DNA from: SHVO01 sp964576515
GTDB taxonomy: Bacteria > Pseudomonadota > Alphaproteobacteria > Rhodospirillales > Rhodospirillaceae
Direction: 5' to 3'
Length of the DNA: 64,000 bases
Assembly (NCBI GenBank): GCA_964576515.1
Contig: CAZNUW010000011.1
Span: 62,001 to 126,000, forward strand
Shown here: positions 56,190 to 64,000 of the stretch, one piece after another
Layout of the letters: each line of letters starts with the position of its first letter
How positions within the stretch are numbered: position 1 is the first letter of the stretch
Notes under the pieces: generated by a model
The model's database searches: none
The model's input: the letters and a program-made list of their open reading frames with translations, nothing else
What the model was told of the DNA's origin: nothing
Made by a program: the position numbers and the translations under genes

Positions 56190-59102
56190 TTACATCTCGA
56201 AGCGAATGCCTGCGCGGAACACCCGGCCTTGGCAGTCCGAGCCGTTGCCGCATTCGCCAAGCAGCGTATAGAACGGGCTGCCGCCCGGACCTGTGTAGCG
56301 GCGCGCGGGATCGCCGTTCAGGATATTCTGGATATTGAGGAACGTATTAATCCCGACGCCGTCCTCGGCCGCGTCACGCAAGGCGTAGTCGAAGGCGAAA
56401 TCCATATAGAACGTGCCGTCGCGATAATTCTCGTTGATAGTCACGTTGGTGACGTTGGATACGGGGCATCCCGTCTGGCAAACGATCCAATCGTTGTTCT
56501 GCACGCCGGAACTACGGCCGCGGATCGACAGGCTCGTCGTATAGGCGTCCAGCGCGTACCGAATCGTGGCGTTATACCGCCACTTCGGCGAAGCACTGGT
56601 GTCGCTGCTGCCGGCGCCCGCGTAGTCGACCGGCGGATTGACGCGGTTGTCGCGAAAATCCTTCAGGTTGCGCGTCGCGAGACCGCGAAGCGTCAAGCTG
56701 CCGTTCCAGCCATCGATCAGATCGCTCATCTCCATCTGATACGACGCTTCAAGATCGAACCCGCGTGTGATCTGCACCGCCGTATTGAAGGGCGAGATAC
56801 GAATGCGCGTGATCACGTTGGTGCCGTTCACGATGCCGCGCGTGATGGCGTCGCAGAACGCCTGGTTCCCTTCAAAGCAGAAGTTGACGATGGTTTGCGC
56901 CGGCACCGTCGAAATCGCTTCCTTGAGGTCGATATTGTAATAGTCGAACGACGCGCTGAAACCCGGCAGCCAGGCCGGTTGATAGACAGCCCCAAGCCCC
57001 AGCGTCAGCGCCTTTTCCGGCAGCAGACTCGGGTTGCCGACCTGGAACCCCTGATACGTGACCGACGCGTTGCCGTTGAAGGGATCCAGAACGGCGTTGG
57101 TGTTCGCCGTACCGGCGGCGAACAACTCGTTCAGGTTCGGCGCGCGGATATCGCGGGAATAGGTGGCGCGGAACCGGAGATCCTGGACCGGCGCCCAGGT
57201 ACCGCCCACTTTCCAGGTCGTAACGTAGCCGGATGTGGAATAGTCGGTGCCGCGGATGGCGCCGTTCAATTCCAACGATTCCGCCATTGCCGCACCGGAA
57301 AGGATCGGCACGACGGTCTCGATATACCCTTCCGTTACCTTGTATTTGCCGACGTTCGGCAGATAGTTGCCAACGAACCAGTCGTTGACGAGAGATCCGG
57401 CGTCGGAGATTCCGCGCACCGCTTCGGTGCGATGTTCGCCGCCGAACGCAACCGAGACTTCACCGGCCGGCAGTTCGAAGAGCGAGCCCGAGAAATTGAT
57501 CGCTCCAACATTCTGCTCAATGTGCTGGTTGCGCCAGGGGCCGAACTTCGCGCCGGGCATGATGTAGTCGAGCGCGGCCTGCGAATTCACGCCGACACCC
57601 AGCACGTTGTACGGCACGCACGCCGGGTCGTCGTTGGTGGTGACGGCGTCGTTGTTCACACGGCAGACGATGATGCCGTTTGCGTTGCGCACGGCGTCGA
57701 TCGCACGGTTGAAGCGCGAACGCTGATACGTCTGCGGCACCGTTTCCTTGCTGCGTGACAAACCCATTTGATAGTAGGCGTCCCACGACCATGTGCTGCC
57801 GAAGGCGTCAAACGCGCCGTTGCCGCCGACCACCCACCGCGATACACGGCGGGCGTTCTCGGTGAAGATCGCCGGCAGATCCGGATGCATGGTCCCGATC
57901 TGAATGGTTGTGATCGCCGGGTTCGCCGCGATGCGGGCGGCGACATCCGTCGGGAAGAACGCGTTATCGCGTTGCAACGAGATATTCGCCGGGTTGAACT
58001 GCGGGCAGCACCGCGTATAGACGTTGGCGTAGTTGTACGATCCTTGCGCGAACACCTCGAACGCCTCGCTGAACTCCCAACTGGCGCGCGCGAAGATCGA
58101 CCGGAACTCCTGTTCGGAATCGATGCTGTTGCCCTTCGTATGGCGCACCTCGGAGGCGCGCCACTCGCCGCCGCGCATGTTCAAGCCGCTGACAAGATCG
58201 CCATAAGCGTAGTTGTAGGCGACGCCGCCGGGTCCGAACGCGATGCCTTTCAGCGGCCCGGAGGTGATCAGACCGCCTTGCGCCCATTGCGCGCCGCCGA
58301 TGTTTTCAAGCACCAGGCGTTCCGGCACGCTGCGCGACTGCCCCGCGCCCGTCCCGTAGGCCGGGTTCAGCATTGTGCCTAAACCGGTATTCATCCAATC
58401 GCGGTTCGACGTATCGAAAATCCCCTCTTTGCGCGTGATTTCCGAACTGACCAGCAGATGCCCCTTGCCGCCGGCAAACGGCGTGCCGCCGGTCAGCGCG
58501 ACTTTCCAGTTGCCGTTGTCGCCATAGGTGGTGATGCCGCCGGAGACCTCGCCTTTAATACCCGTGTATTCGCGGTCGAGGATGAAGTTGACGACCCCGG
58601 CCACGGCGTCCGAACCGTAAGCGGCCGACGCGCCGCCCGTCACGATATCGACGCGCTGGATCAGGGCCTGCGGGAAGTTGTTCACATCGACAAGGCCCGT
58701 GACGGTCGAACCGACCGAGCGCTGTCCGTCGAACAGCACCAGCGTCCGCGTCTCGCCCGCGTTGCGCAGATTAAGCGTGTTCACGCCGGCGGTGCCGGCG
58801 CTGACGCTGGACTGCGATGTGGACGGAGAACTGCTGCCCGAGAACACCGGCATGGTGTTCACGAAATCGGCCACGTTCGGTTGCGAGAAAGCTTGCATCT
58901 GCTCGGTGCCGATGACGGTCACCGGCGTCGGCGCCTCATAGCCGTCGCGCACGATGCGCGAGCCCGTCACGACAATCTCATCGACGGCGGCGGCAGCGGG
59001 TGCGGTCTGTGCGTGCGCGGGCGCGAGGACTGAAGTCGTCAGCAGCGCGACACTGCTGACGGACGCAAGTAGGCGGCTCGTTCTCTTCGTGACGAAAAGC
59101 AT
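56190..59102 (-). CDS. Large TonB-dependent receptor
   Basis: 970 residues. Signal peptide of about 31 residues ending in PAHAQ; then a TonB-box-like AAVDEIVVTGSRIVRDG, a plug with TPVTVIGTEQMQAF and NTLNLRNAGETRTLVLFDGQRSV, VDIVTGGASAAYGSDAVAGVVNFIL, and a long barrel ending in GRVFRAGIRFEM. This is the 'oar-like' or SusC-independent TonB type common in alphaproteobacteria, probably for an organic nutrient such as a peptide or sugar; the ligand is not evident. GGAGGGG precedes the ATG. A neighbouring partial receptor lies at 63863. Confidence 0.92.
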   Translation of the reverse strand: MLFVTKRTSRLLASVSSVALLTTSVLAPAHAQTAPAAAAVDEIVVTGSRIVRDGYEAPTPVTVIGTEQMQAFSQPNVADFVNTMPVFSGSSSPSTSQSSVSAGTAGVNTLNLRNAGETRTLVLFDGQRSVGSTVTGLVDVNNFPQALIQRVDIVTGGASAAYGSDAVAGVVNFILDREYTGIKGEVSGGITTYGDNGNWKVALTGGTPFAGGKGHLLVSSEITRKEGIFDTSNRDWMNTGLGTMLNPAYGTGAGQSRSVPERLVLENIGGAQWAQGGLITSGPLKGIAFGPGGVAYNYAYGDLVSGLNMRGGEWRASEVRHTKGNSIDSEQEFRSIFARASWEFSEAFEVFAQGSYNYANVYTRCCPQFNPANISLQRDNAFFPTDVAARIAANPAITTIQIGTMHPDLPAIFTENARRVSRWVVGGNGAFDAFGSTWSWDAYYQMGLSRSKETVPQTYQRSRFNRAIDAVRNANGIIVCRVNNDAVTTNDDPACVPYNVLGVGVNSQAALDYIMPGAKFGPWRNQHIEQNVGAINFSGSLFELPAGEVSVAFGGEHRTEAVRGISDAGSLVNDWFVGNYLPNVGKYKVTEGYIETVVPILSGAAMAESLELNGAIRGTDYSTSGYVTTWKVGGTWAPVQDLRFRATYSRDIRAPNLNELFAAGTANTNAVLDPFNGNASVTYQGFQVGNPSLLPEKALTLGLGAVYQPAWLPGFSASFDYYNIDLKEAISTVPAQTIVNFCFEGNQAFCDAITRGIVNGTNVITRIRISPFNTAVQITRGFDLEASYQMEMSDLIDGWNGSLTLRGLATRNLKDFRDNRVNPPVDYAGAGSSDTSASPKWRYNATIRYALDAYTTSLSIRGRSSGVQNNDWIVCQTGCPVSNVTNVTINENYRDGTFYMDFAFDYALRDAAEDGVGINTFLNIQNILNGDPARRYTGPGGSPFYTLLGECGNGSDCQGRVFRAGIRFEM

Positions 59103-59549
59103 ATCCCCTCCTTTGTGCGGGCAAGGCGCGCCCTGATGAATGATCGACTCTTAAGCATTCTCCTTGGACCCACCGCGGGCGTATTGCGCCGCGGCATGTA
59201 TCCGTATTTCGTGTAGGGAATGACCGCCCCCAAAGACGGCCCAGATGAAAGAGATCGTGTGCTTCCCCAAATTCCATCGGTGCTAACCGACGGGCCCGAC
59301 CCTCAAATCCCCGTGATCGTATCGGATTTAACGGTACAATCAACGAGTTTGAAGAAGAGGTCACACCCGCGATTCGTGTTCATGACGTCGATAGAACCCC
59401 TTAGACGAGCGCTTGCCCCCGCGGCCCGCCGGCCGCGCTCTTTCGCCCACCCCAAGGGCAGCGAACGGCACACTATTTATGCCCATTTCGCTGCACTGCA
59501 GCATGCCCTGCGCACCCTATGATGCGCCCTCCCTTAAGGCGCGCCTAAC
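59103..59549. other. Divergent intergenic region, no gene supported
   Basis: 447 nt between the TonB receptor and the TPR-sulfotransferase gene. An ORF on the plus strand (59220-59522) has no ribosome-binding site and no coding character. A TACAAT-like hexamer at 59334-59339 might be a -10 element for the TPR gene, but no -35 fits well. Confidence 0.45.
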
Positions 59550-61271
59550 ATGAGCCAAAGCCCACAAGACCTATTCACCGCCGCCGTCAAAGCGCATCAG
59601 GCCGGTCACCTGGCCGAGGCCGCCGCGGGCTATCGCCGCATTCTCACCGGCGGTCGCCGGTTCCCCGACGTGCTCCACCTGCTCGGCGTGATCGAACATC
59701 ACTTCGGAAACCATGTGGCCGCCGCCGGCCTGATCCGCGAGGCCATCGCCCTGGACGCCGGACAGGCCGCCTATCACAACAATCTCGCCTCGGCGCTTCT
59801 GGCCGCAAAGGAGTACCCGGGTGCGATCGACGCCGCGAAAAACGCGCTCGCGCGCCAGCCCGGCTATGAACAGGCGCTGGCCAATCTTGGCGCCGCGCAC
59901 TATTGGGCGGGCCGCACGCTTCAGGATGAACGGCGTTACGCCGAAGCGGCCGCCGCCTACCGCGCGGCGCTAGGCATCGTACCGGAGCACACCGAAGCCC
60001 TGTGCAACCTCTGCTTCGTCCTCACCATGACCGAGGATTACGCCGCGGCCATCGCTTATGGCCGCGCGGCGGTCGCGGCGCGACCGGACTATACCGACGC
60101 GCACAACAATCTCGGCTACGCCTTGCATATGTCGGGCGACATCGCGGCGGCGGAAGCCTGCTACACCACCGCGCTGGCGCACGATCCCACGTACGCGCCC
60201 GCGCACGGGAACCTGGGCAACATCCACAAGGAACGCGGCGATGCGGCGCAGGCCGCCGCGGCTTATCGCCGCGCCATCGACGCCGCTCCCGACTTCGCGC
60301 GCGCCCACTTCAATCTCGCCGACGTGCTCACCTTCACCCCCGACAGCGCCGATCTTCAACGCCTAAAAATCCAAGCTGAGCGCCTAACGCACCTCGCGCC
60401 GGAGCAGGCCCGCTACATCCACTTCGCGATAGGAAAGGTGCTGGACGACCTCGGCGACACGGACGCAGGATTCCAACACATCCTCCAAGGCAACGCCATC
60501 GTGCGGGGCATGAGCGCCTACGACGAGGCCGCCGCGATGCAACAGATGCGCGACGCCGCAACCGCCCGTTATCAAGGCCCCGGCGCGGACTCATCCGCGC
60601 CCATCTTCATCGTCGGCATGCCGCGCGCCGGAACGACGCTGGTGGAACAGATCTTGGCGTCGCATCCCGCCGTCCAAGCCGGCGGCGAACGCCGCGACTT
60701 CGATCTCGCCATAAAGGATGCGGGAACGCGCGATCTCGCGCGGCTCGGTCAAACCTACCTCGCGCGCCTTCCCGCGCTGGAGCCGGGACAATCCCGCATC
60801 ACCGACAAGATGCCGGCGAACGTCGTTCACGCGGGCCTCATCCACGCCGCCTTGCCCGGCGCGCGCATCGTTCATGTCCTGCGCGATCCCGCCGACACCT
60901 GCGTCTCGTGTTTCTCGAAACTTTTTGAAGTCGGCCAGACGTTCACTTACAACCTCGCCGAACTCGGCCGGTATTACGTCGCCTATCGCCGGATGGCGGA
61001 TCATTGGCGTGCAACCTTACCCCCGCACGCGTTCTATGAAATCGCCTATGAAACCCTCGTCGGCGATATTGAAGGCGAGACGCGCCGCCTGCTCGCCTTT
61101 TGCGGCCTGCCGTGGGATCCCGCCTGCCTATCCTTCCATACCACCCGGCGTCTGGTGCAAACGGCAAGCGCCGTCCAGGTCCGCAAACCGCTTTATGCGG
61201 GATCGATCGGCCGCGCCCGGCGCGTGCACGCGCACATCGGCCCCCTCCTCACGGAACTCGCGAAATTGTAG
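59550..61271 (+). CDS. TPR protein with C-terminal sulfotransferase domain
   Basis: 573 residues, cytosolic. Residues ~1-300 are TPR repeats (AGYRRILTGG, NNLASALLAAKEYPGAIDAAKNAL, NNLGYALHMSGDIAAAEACYTTAL, AHGNLGNIHKERGDAAQAAAAYRRAI). After a linker comes a Sulfotransfer_3-type domain: IFIVGMPRAGTTLVEQILASHP as PAPS 5'-phosphosulfate loop (~residues 351-372), HVLRDPADTCVSCFSKLF as 3'-phosphate region, and YEIAYETLVGDIEGETRRLL. It would transfer sulfate from PAPS to an acceptor; the TPR part may hold the acceptor or partner. The acceptor is unknown. Confidence 0.92.
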   Translation: MSQSPQDLFTAAVKAHQAGHLAEAAAGYRRILTGGRRFPDVLHLLGVIEHHFGNHVAAAGLIREAIALDAGQAAYHNNLASALLAAKEYPGAIDAAKNALARQPGYEQALANLGAAHYWAGRTLQDERRYAEAAAAYRAALGIVPEHTEALCNLCFVLTMTEDYAAAIAYGRAAVAARPDYTDAHNNLGYALHMSGDIAAAEACYTTALAHDPTYAPAHGNLGNIHKERGDAAQAAAAYRRAIDAAPDFARAHFNLADVLTFTPDSADLQRLKIQAERLTHLAPEQARYIHFAIGKVLDDLGDTDAGFQHILQGNAIVRGMSAYDEAAAMQQMRDAATARYQGPGADSSAPIFIVGMPRAGTTLVEQILASHPAVQAGGERRDFDLAIKDAGTRDLARLGQTYLARLPALEPGQSRITDKMPANVVHAGLIHAALPGARIVHVLRDPADTCVSCFSKLFEVGQTFTYNLAELGRYYVAYRRMADHWRATLPPHAFYEIAYETLVGDIEGETRRLLAFCGLPWDPACLSFHTTRRLVQTASAVQVRKPLYAGSIGRARRVHAHIGPLLTELAKL

Positions 61272-61279
61272 GATGGGTT

Positions 61280-62215
61280 ATGCGAACAGTTGCCGCCCTC
61301 GCCTTTCTGGCCCTCGCCTTTCTCACCGATGCGACGCCCGCCGACGCCGCGCAGATCGGCGATCCCAACGCCGATGTCTCGGTCGCGGCGCCCGCTTTCG
61401 CAAAGAATGAGGGACCGGTCGTCGCGATCGACGCGGGCCATTCCAATTTTCATACCCTCGATGGACGGTTCGGCCCATTCGCGCGGCTTCTCGCCAATGA
61501 CGGCTTCCGTCTCAAGGCGCACACGGGCGCGTTCACATCCGCATCGCTCGACGGCATTTCCATCCTCGTGATCGCCAATGCGCTCAACCCGGCGAACACG
61601 ACGAATTGGTCCCTCCCCACGCTGTCGGCGTTCACGGCGGATGAGATCGCCGCCGTCAAAGCGTTCGTGAAAAAGGGCGGCGCGCTTCTCCTGATCGCCG
61701 ACCACATGCCTTTCGGCGGCGCCGCAGTCGACCTCGCGAAAGCATTCGAGATCACGTTCATCAATGGATTTGCTTTCTATGGCCCCGACCCCGCCGCGCC
61801 GGACTTCTTTACGGCCGCGGACGGTTCTCTCGGCGACGATCCCATCGCACGGGACGCAGACACAAAAGCCCCTTTCGCGCGCATCGCCACTTTTACGGGG
61901 TCCGCCTTCCGCGCGCCGGGCAGCGCGCGACGCCTGCTTCTCCTGAACAACAACTACGTCGTGATGACGCCCCAGACCGCCTGGCAGTTCCCGCCGGAAA
62001 CCCCGCGTCTATCCGGCGAAGGATTGGCGCAAGGCGCTGTCCTCGCCCACGGCAAAGGCCGCCTCGCCGTGTTCGGCGAAGCGGCTATGTTCACCGCGCA
62101 GACCGACGATCAGGACCCGTCCGTCCGTATGGGGTTTACCGCGCCGGGGGCCGAGAACAACAAGGCGTTCATTCTCAACGTCGCGCGCTGGCTGGCGGGC
62201 CGTCTCGGCCCGTAG
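61280..62215 (+). CDS. Exported DUF4350 family protein
   Basis: 311 residues with a signal peptide of about 24 residues ending in ADAA. The DUF4350 domain is visible: GPVVAIDAGHSNFHTLDGRFGPFARLLANDGF, ISILVIANALNP, IAAVKAFVKKGGALLLIADHMPFGGA, a conserved VFGEAAMFTAQ and the C-terminal NNKAFILNVARWLAG. The family resembles GATase-like (ThuA-type) folds; the function is unknown. It starts 9 nt after the sulfotransferase gene, so it is probably co-transcribed, and converges with the serine hydrolase. Confidence 0.83.
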   Translation: MRTVAALAFLALAFLTDATPADAAQIGDPNADVSVAAPAFAKNEGPVVAIDAGHSNFHTLDGRFGPFARLLANDGFRLKAHTGAFTSASLDGISILVIANALNPANTTNWSLPTLSAFTADEIAAVKAFVKKGGALLLIADHMPFGGAAVDLAKAFEITFINGFAFYGPDPAAPDFFTAADGSLGDDPIARDADTKAPFARIATFTGSAFRAPGSARRLLLLNNNYVVMTPQTAWQFPPETPRLSGEGLAQGAVLAHGKGRLAVFGEAAMFTAQTDDQDPSVRMGFTAPGAENNKAFILNVARWLAGRLGP

Positions 62216-62227
62216 CCCAGCCCGGTG

Positions 62228-63757
62228 TTACGGCGCCGCCACGCGCTCCAATTTTCCCGCGTTCACATGTTGGAAAATTCCGGTGGCCATCCCGTTGCCG
62301 TCGACCGCGAAGACATAACGCGCGGCCGCGCCGAAACCCGCATCGAGTTCGATCGGACGATCGAGCACAAAGGTATGCGGACCCGCGGGACGGAAGATGC
62401 CCCGGCCGTCGATGATGAGGCCCCCGTCACCGCTCACCTTCACTTCCGTCAGCGGCGGTGGATTCGCCCCCGCCAGCGCGCGTGTCACGTTGCCGTAGAA
62501 CCCGACATATTTCGCGAGGTCGACCTTCGCGTCTCTCTCGAAGGGGATTTGACCTAGGAAATGCGTGAGCACAAGGTCGCGCATGCCGGTGTGCGACATC
62601 TGGGGCAGCACCTTGCCTTCGACTTTCACGCCGTCGGCGGGAATTTCCGTATTCGGCCGCGGCGCGCCGCCGCCCACCAACGTCATGAAGATCCCGACAT
62701 CGGAGTCCGCCAGCAGGAAGAACATCGAATAATGCTGGAGGCTGCCGTACTGCTCCATCACATGCTCGCCGTTGTAGTCGTAGGTGAAATAGTGCATCCC
62801 GAAACCGCTGGAACCGGGATGGTTCTGACGATACTGCGTATGGACCAGATCCCAGCTCTTTTGAGTCAAGAGCGCCTTCCCGGTCCCGCCGGCTTCCGTG
62901 ATATTGGCGATCAGCCATTTCGACATGTCGGCGGTCGTCGAGACATTGCTTCCGGCCGCGGCCAGATGCGGCGACAGGGTCGGGTACGCCAGCGGAACCG
63001 CGACGCCGCCTTCCACAAAGGCATATTGCGTGGCCATGTTGGCGGGTGGCGCGCCGCCGATGGCCAGTTCGGTATGCGTCATGCCGAGCGGCTTATAGAT
63101 GTTATCGCGCAGATAATCGGGCAGACCTTTGCCCGTGATATCCTCAATCATGAAACCCAGAACGCCGCTGCAGATATTGCAATACACGCTCAACGTATCG
63201 CGCTTGCGCGCATAAGGCGGCATGATGGGTTTGAGGATGTCCGCGGCTAGTGGCGTCTTGACCGTCTCGGGAGAGATCTCAAGATTCGTTCCGTTCCCGG
63301 CAAATCCACCGCGATGGGTCAGCAGGTCCCAGATCAGAACGTCTTCGCCTTCGTTCTTGGGCAGTTGAATGCGCTTCAGGTACTTGTTCACCGGATCGTT
63401 CAGCGATGCGATCTGCCCGCGTTCGAGAAGTTGCGCAACCGCGACGCCGATGAATTGTTTCGTGGTCGAGGCGATGCGGGTCTGGGTGACGTTCGGATCG
63501 AAAGGCTTTTTGCTTGCGACGTCCTGGTAGCCGTAGCCTTTCATGAACAGGACCTTGTCGCCCTGAATCACGGTGAACCCAAGGCCGGAGACGCGGTGAT
63601 CGGCGACGATCCTTCCGAAAACACCGTCCGCCCATGCCTGGATGGCGGCCGGCTGCAACTTCGCGGCCGGAACTTCGGCCGCCGACGGCGCTGCGCAGCT
63701 CGCGACGAAAGCCGCCGTCATAACAAAACGCCGCAAGACTGTCAGATCACGCACCAT
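62228..63757 (-). CDS. Serine hydrolase, class C beta-lactamase/DD-peptidase fold
   Basis: 509 residues, exported lipoprotein: the signal has VASCAAP (candidate lipid Cys21). The catalytic motifs are S97-T-T-K100 in IASTTKQFIGVA and Y192-C-N194 in SVYCNICSGVLG; a C-terminal part with HTGMRDLVLTHF and a small beta-barrel (ADGVKVEGKVLP, PAGPHTFVLDRP) follows, as in many esterase/penicillin-recognising enzymes. It may act as esterase, DD-peptidase or beta-lactamase; sequence alone does not decide. It stands alone between a convergent gene and the TonB receptor that enters the window's end. Confidence 0.88.
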   Translation of the reverse strand: MVRDLTVLRRFVMTAAFVASCAAPSAAEVPAAKLQPAAIQAWADGVFGRIVADHRVSGLGFTVIQGDKVLFMKGYGYQDVASKKPFDPNVTQTRIASTTKQFIGVAVAQLLERGQIASLNDPVNKYLKRIQLPKNEGEDVLIWDLLTHRGGFAGNGTNLEISPETVKTPLAADILKPIMPPYARKRDTLSVYCNICSGVLGFMIEDITGKGLPDYLRDNIYKPLGMTHTELAIGGAPPANMATQYAFVEGGVAVPLAYPTLSPHLAAAGSNVSTTADMSKWLIANITEAGGTGKALLTQKSWDLVHTQYRQNHPGSSGFGMHYFTYDYNGEHVMEQYGSLQHYSMFFLLADSDVGIFMTLVGGGAPRPNTEIPADGVKVEGKVLPQMSHTGMRDLVLTHFLGQIPFERDAKVDLAKYVGFYGNVTRALAGANPPPLTEVKVSGDGGLIIDGRGIFRPAGPHTFVLDRPIELDAGFGAAARYVFAVDGNGMATGIFQHVNAGKLERVAAP

Positions 63758-63862
63758 GAACCTGTCTCCCCTCGCCCGTTTGTAGAAAGGCCGGCGCCCT
63801 TGTCCGGCCGGCTATCCTATGACCGGACCATCCGGTCTAAAACATAAAACGCATCGTCCGGC

Positions 63863-64000
63863 TCACATGGTGAACCTGACGCCTGCCCGGAAGGTGCGGC
63901 CCAGAACGTCGTAGAGGCCCGGATTGGTCGGGCTTGAGGCATAGGGAAAGCCGCCCGGCCCTTGCGCGACCACCGGCGGGTCCTTGTCCATCAGGTTGCT
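63863..64000 (-). CDS. TonB-dependent receptor, C-terminal fragment (continues outside window)
   Basis: 45 residues are visible, ending in LYDVLGRTFRAGVRFTM, the typical last barrel strand of a TonB receptor (final aromatic strand, compare GRVFRAGIRFEM of the receptor ending at 56190). The preceding PGGFPYASSPTNPGLYD is a periplasmic turn. Its start lies beyond the right edge. Confidence 0.85.
   Translation of the reverse strand, partial: SNLMDKDPPVVAQGPGGFPYASSPTNPGLYDVLGRTFRAGVRFTM

Noticed and set aside
59220..59522. ORF of 100 codons in the gap between the TonB receptor and the TPR gene
   Set aside because: No ribosome-binding site, no domain and low-quality composition.

Overview
The window is a GC-rich stretch (coding GC clearly above 60 % by eye) of what looks like an alphaproteobacterial chromosome. 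The main indicators are several TonB-dependent receptors, an fdsGBA-fdhD-fdsD formate dehydrogenase operon, a short C-terminally conserved alphaproteobacterial peptide at 4296-4490, and GGAAC-N17-GTT elements that resemble EcfG general-stress promoters. No finer placement is safe from sequence alone. I found no rRNA, tRNA or CRISPR array.

Layout. 1-4.9 kb: housekeeping and small exported proteins (VOC, GNAT, YibQ deacetylase, DUF1993, YccF, and two small periplasmic proteins that share a repeated motif). 4.9-12 kb: a LysE exporter, then a co-directional block of an M56 metallopeptidase fused to a DUF2807 domain, a BlaI-type repressor and two tandem paralogous TonB-dependent receptors. The repressor gene and both receptors have near-identical palindromic operators over their -10 regions, so the block looks like one regulon. 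12-19.5 kb: a DUF6624 protein, a cytochrome c' and the NAD-dependent molybdenum formate dehydrogenase operon. 19.6-29.9 kb: mixed metabolism (metallo-beta-lactamase-fold lipoprotein, amidohydrolase, SAM-dependent enzyme, O-acetylhomoserine sulfhydrylase, small beta-barrel, SDR, unknown protein, TetR).

29.2-36.5 kb: a TetR repressor divergent from a complete RND tripartite efflux operon. 36.1-37.8 kb: a cluster of tiny one-helix membrane peptides (24, 24, 23 and 33 residues) around a multi-helix membrane protein, with probable EcfG promoters in front of the two near-identical 24-residue copies. 38-40.5 kb: a cytochrome bd-type (cyanide-insensitive-like) quinol oxidase, cydAB plus a DUF2474 peptide.

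40.5-54.6 kb is the most unusual region. It holds two divergent copies of a four-gene cassette: a PSD/PSCyt multi-domain c-type-haem lipoprotein (DUF1587/1595/1592/1588/1585), a Tat-exported HXXSHH (DUF1552) protein, a secreted protein of Lipoprotein_15 (COG4315) repeats, and an exported protein of no family I recognise. Between them lie a DUF481 outer-membrane protein and a cyclophilin fused to two HdeA-like domains. All products are exported, which suggests a periplasmic or cell-surface machine of unknown function; these families are best known from planctomycetes and myxobacteria.

54.6-64 kb: a REP-associated tyrosine transposase bracketed by inverted copies of a 27-bp repeat, a HAD phosphatase, a large TonB-dependent receptor, a TPR-sulfotransferase, a DUF4350 protein, a serine hydrolase and the 3' end of another TonB-dependent receptor that leaves the window.
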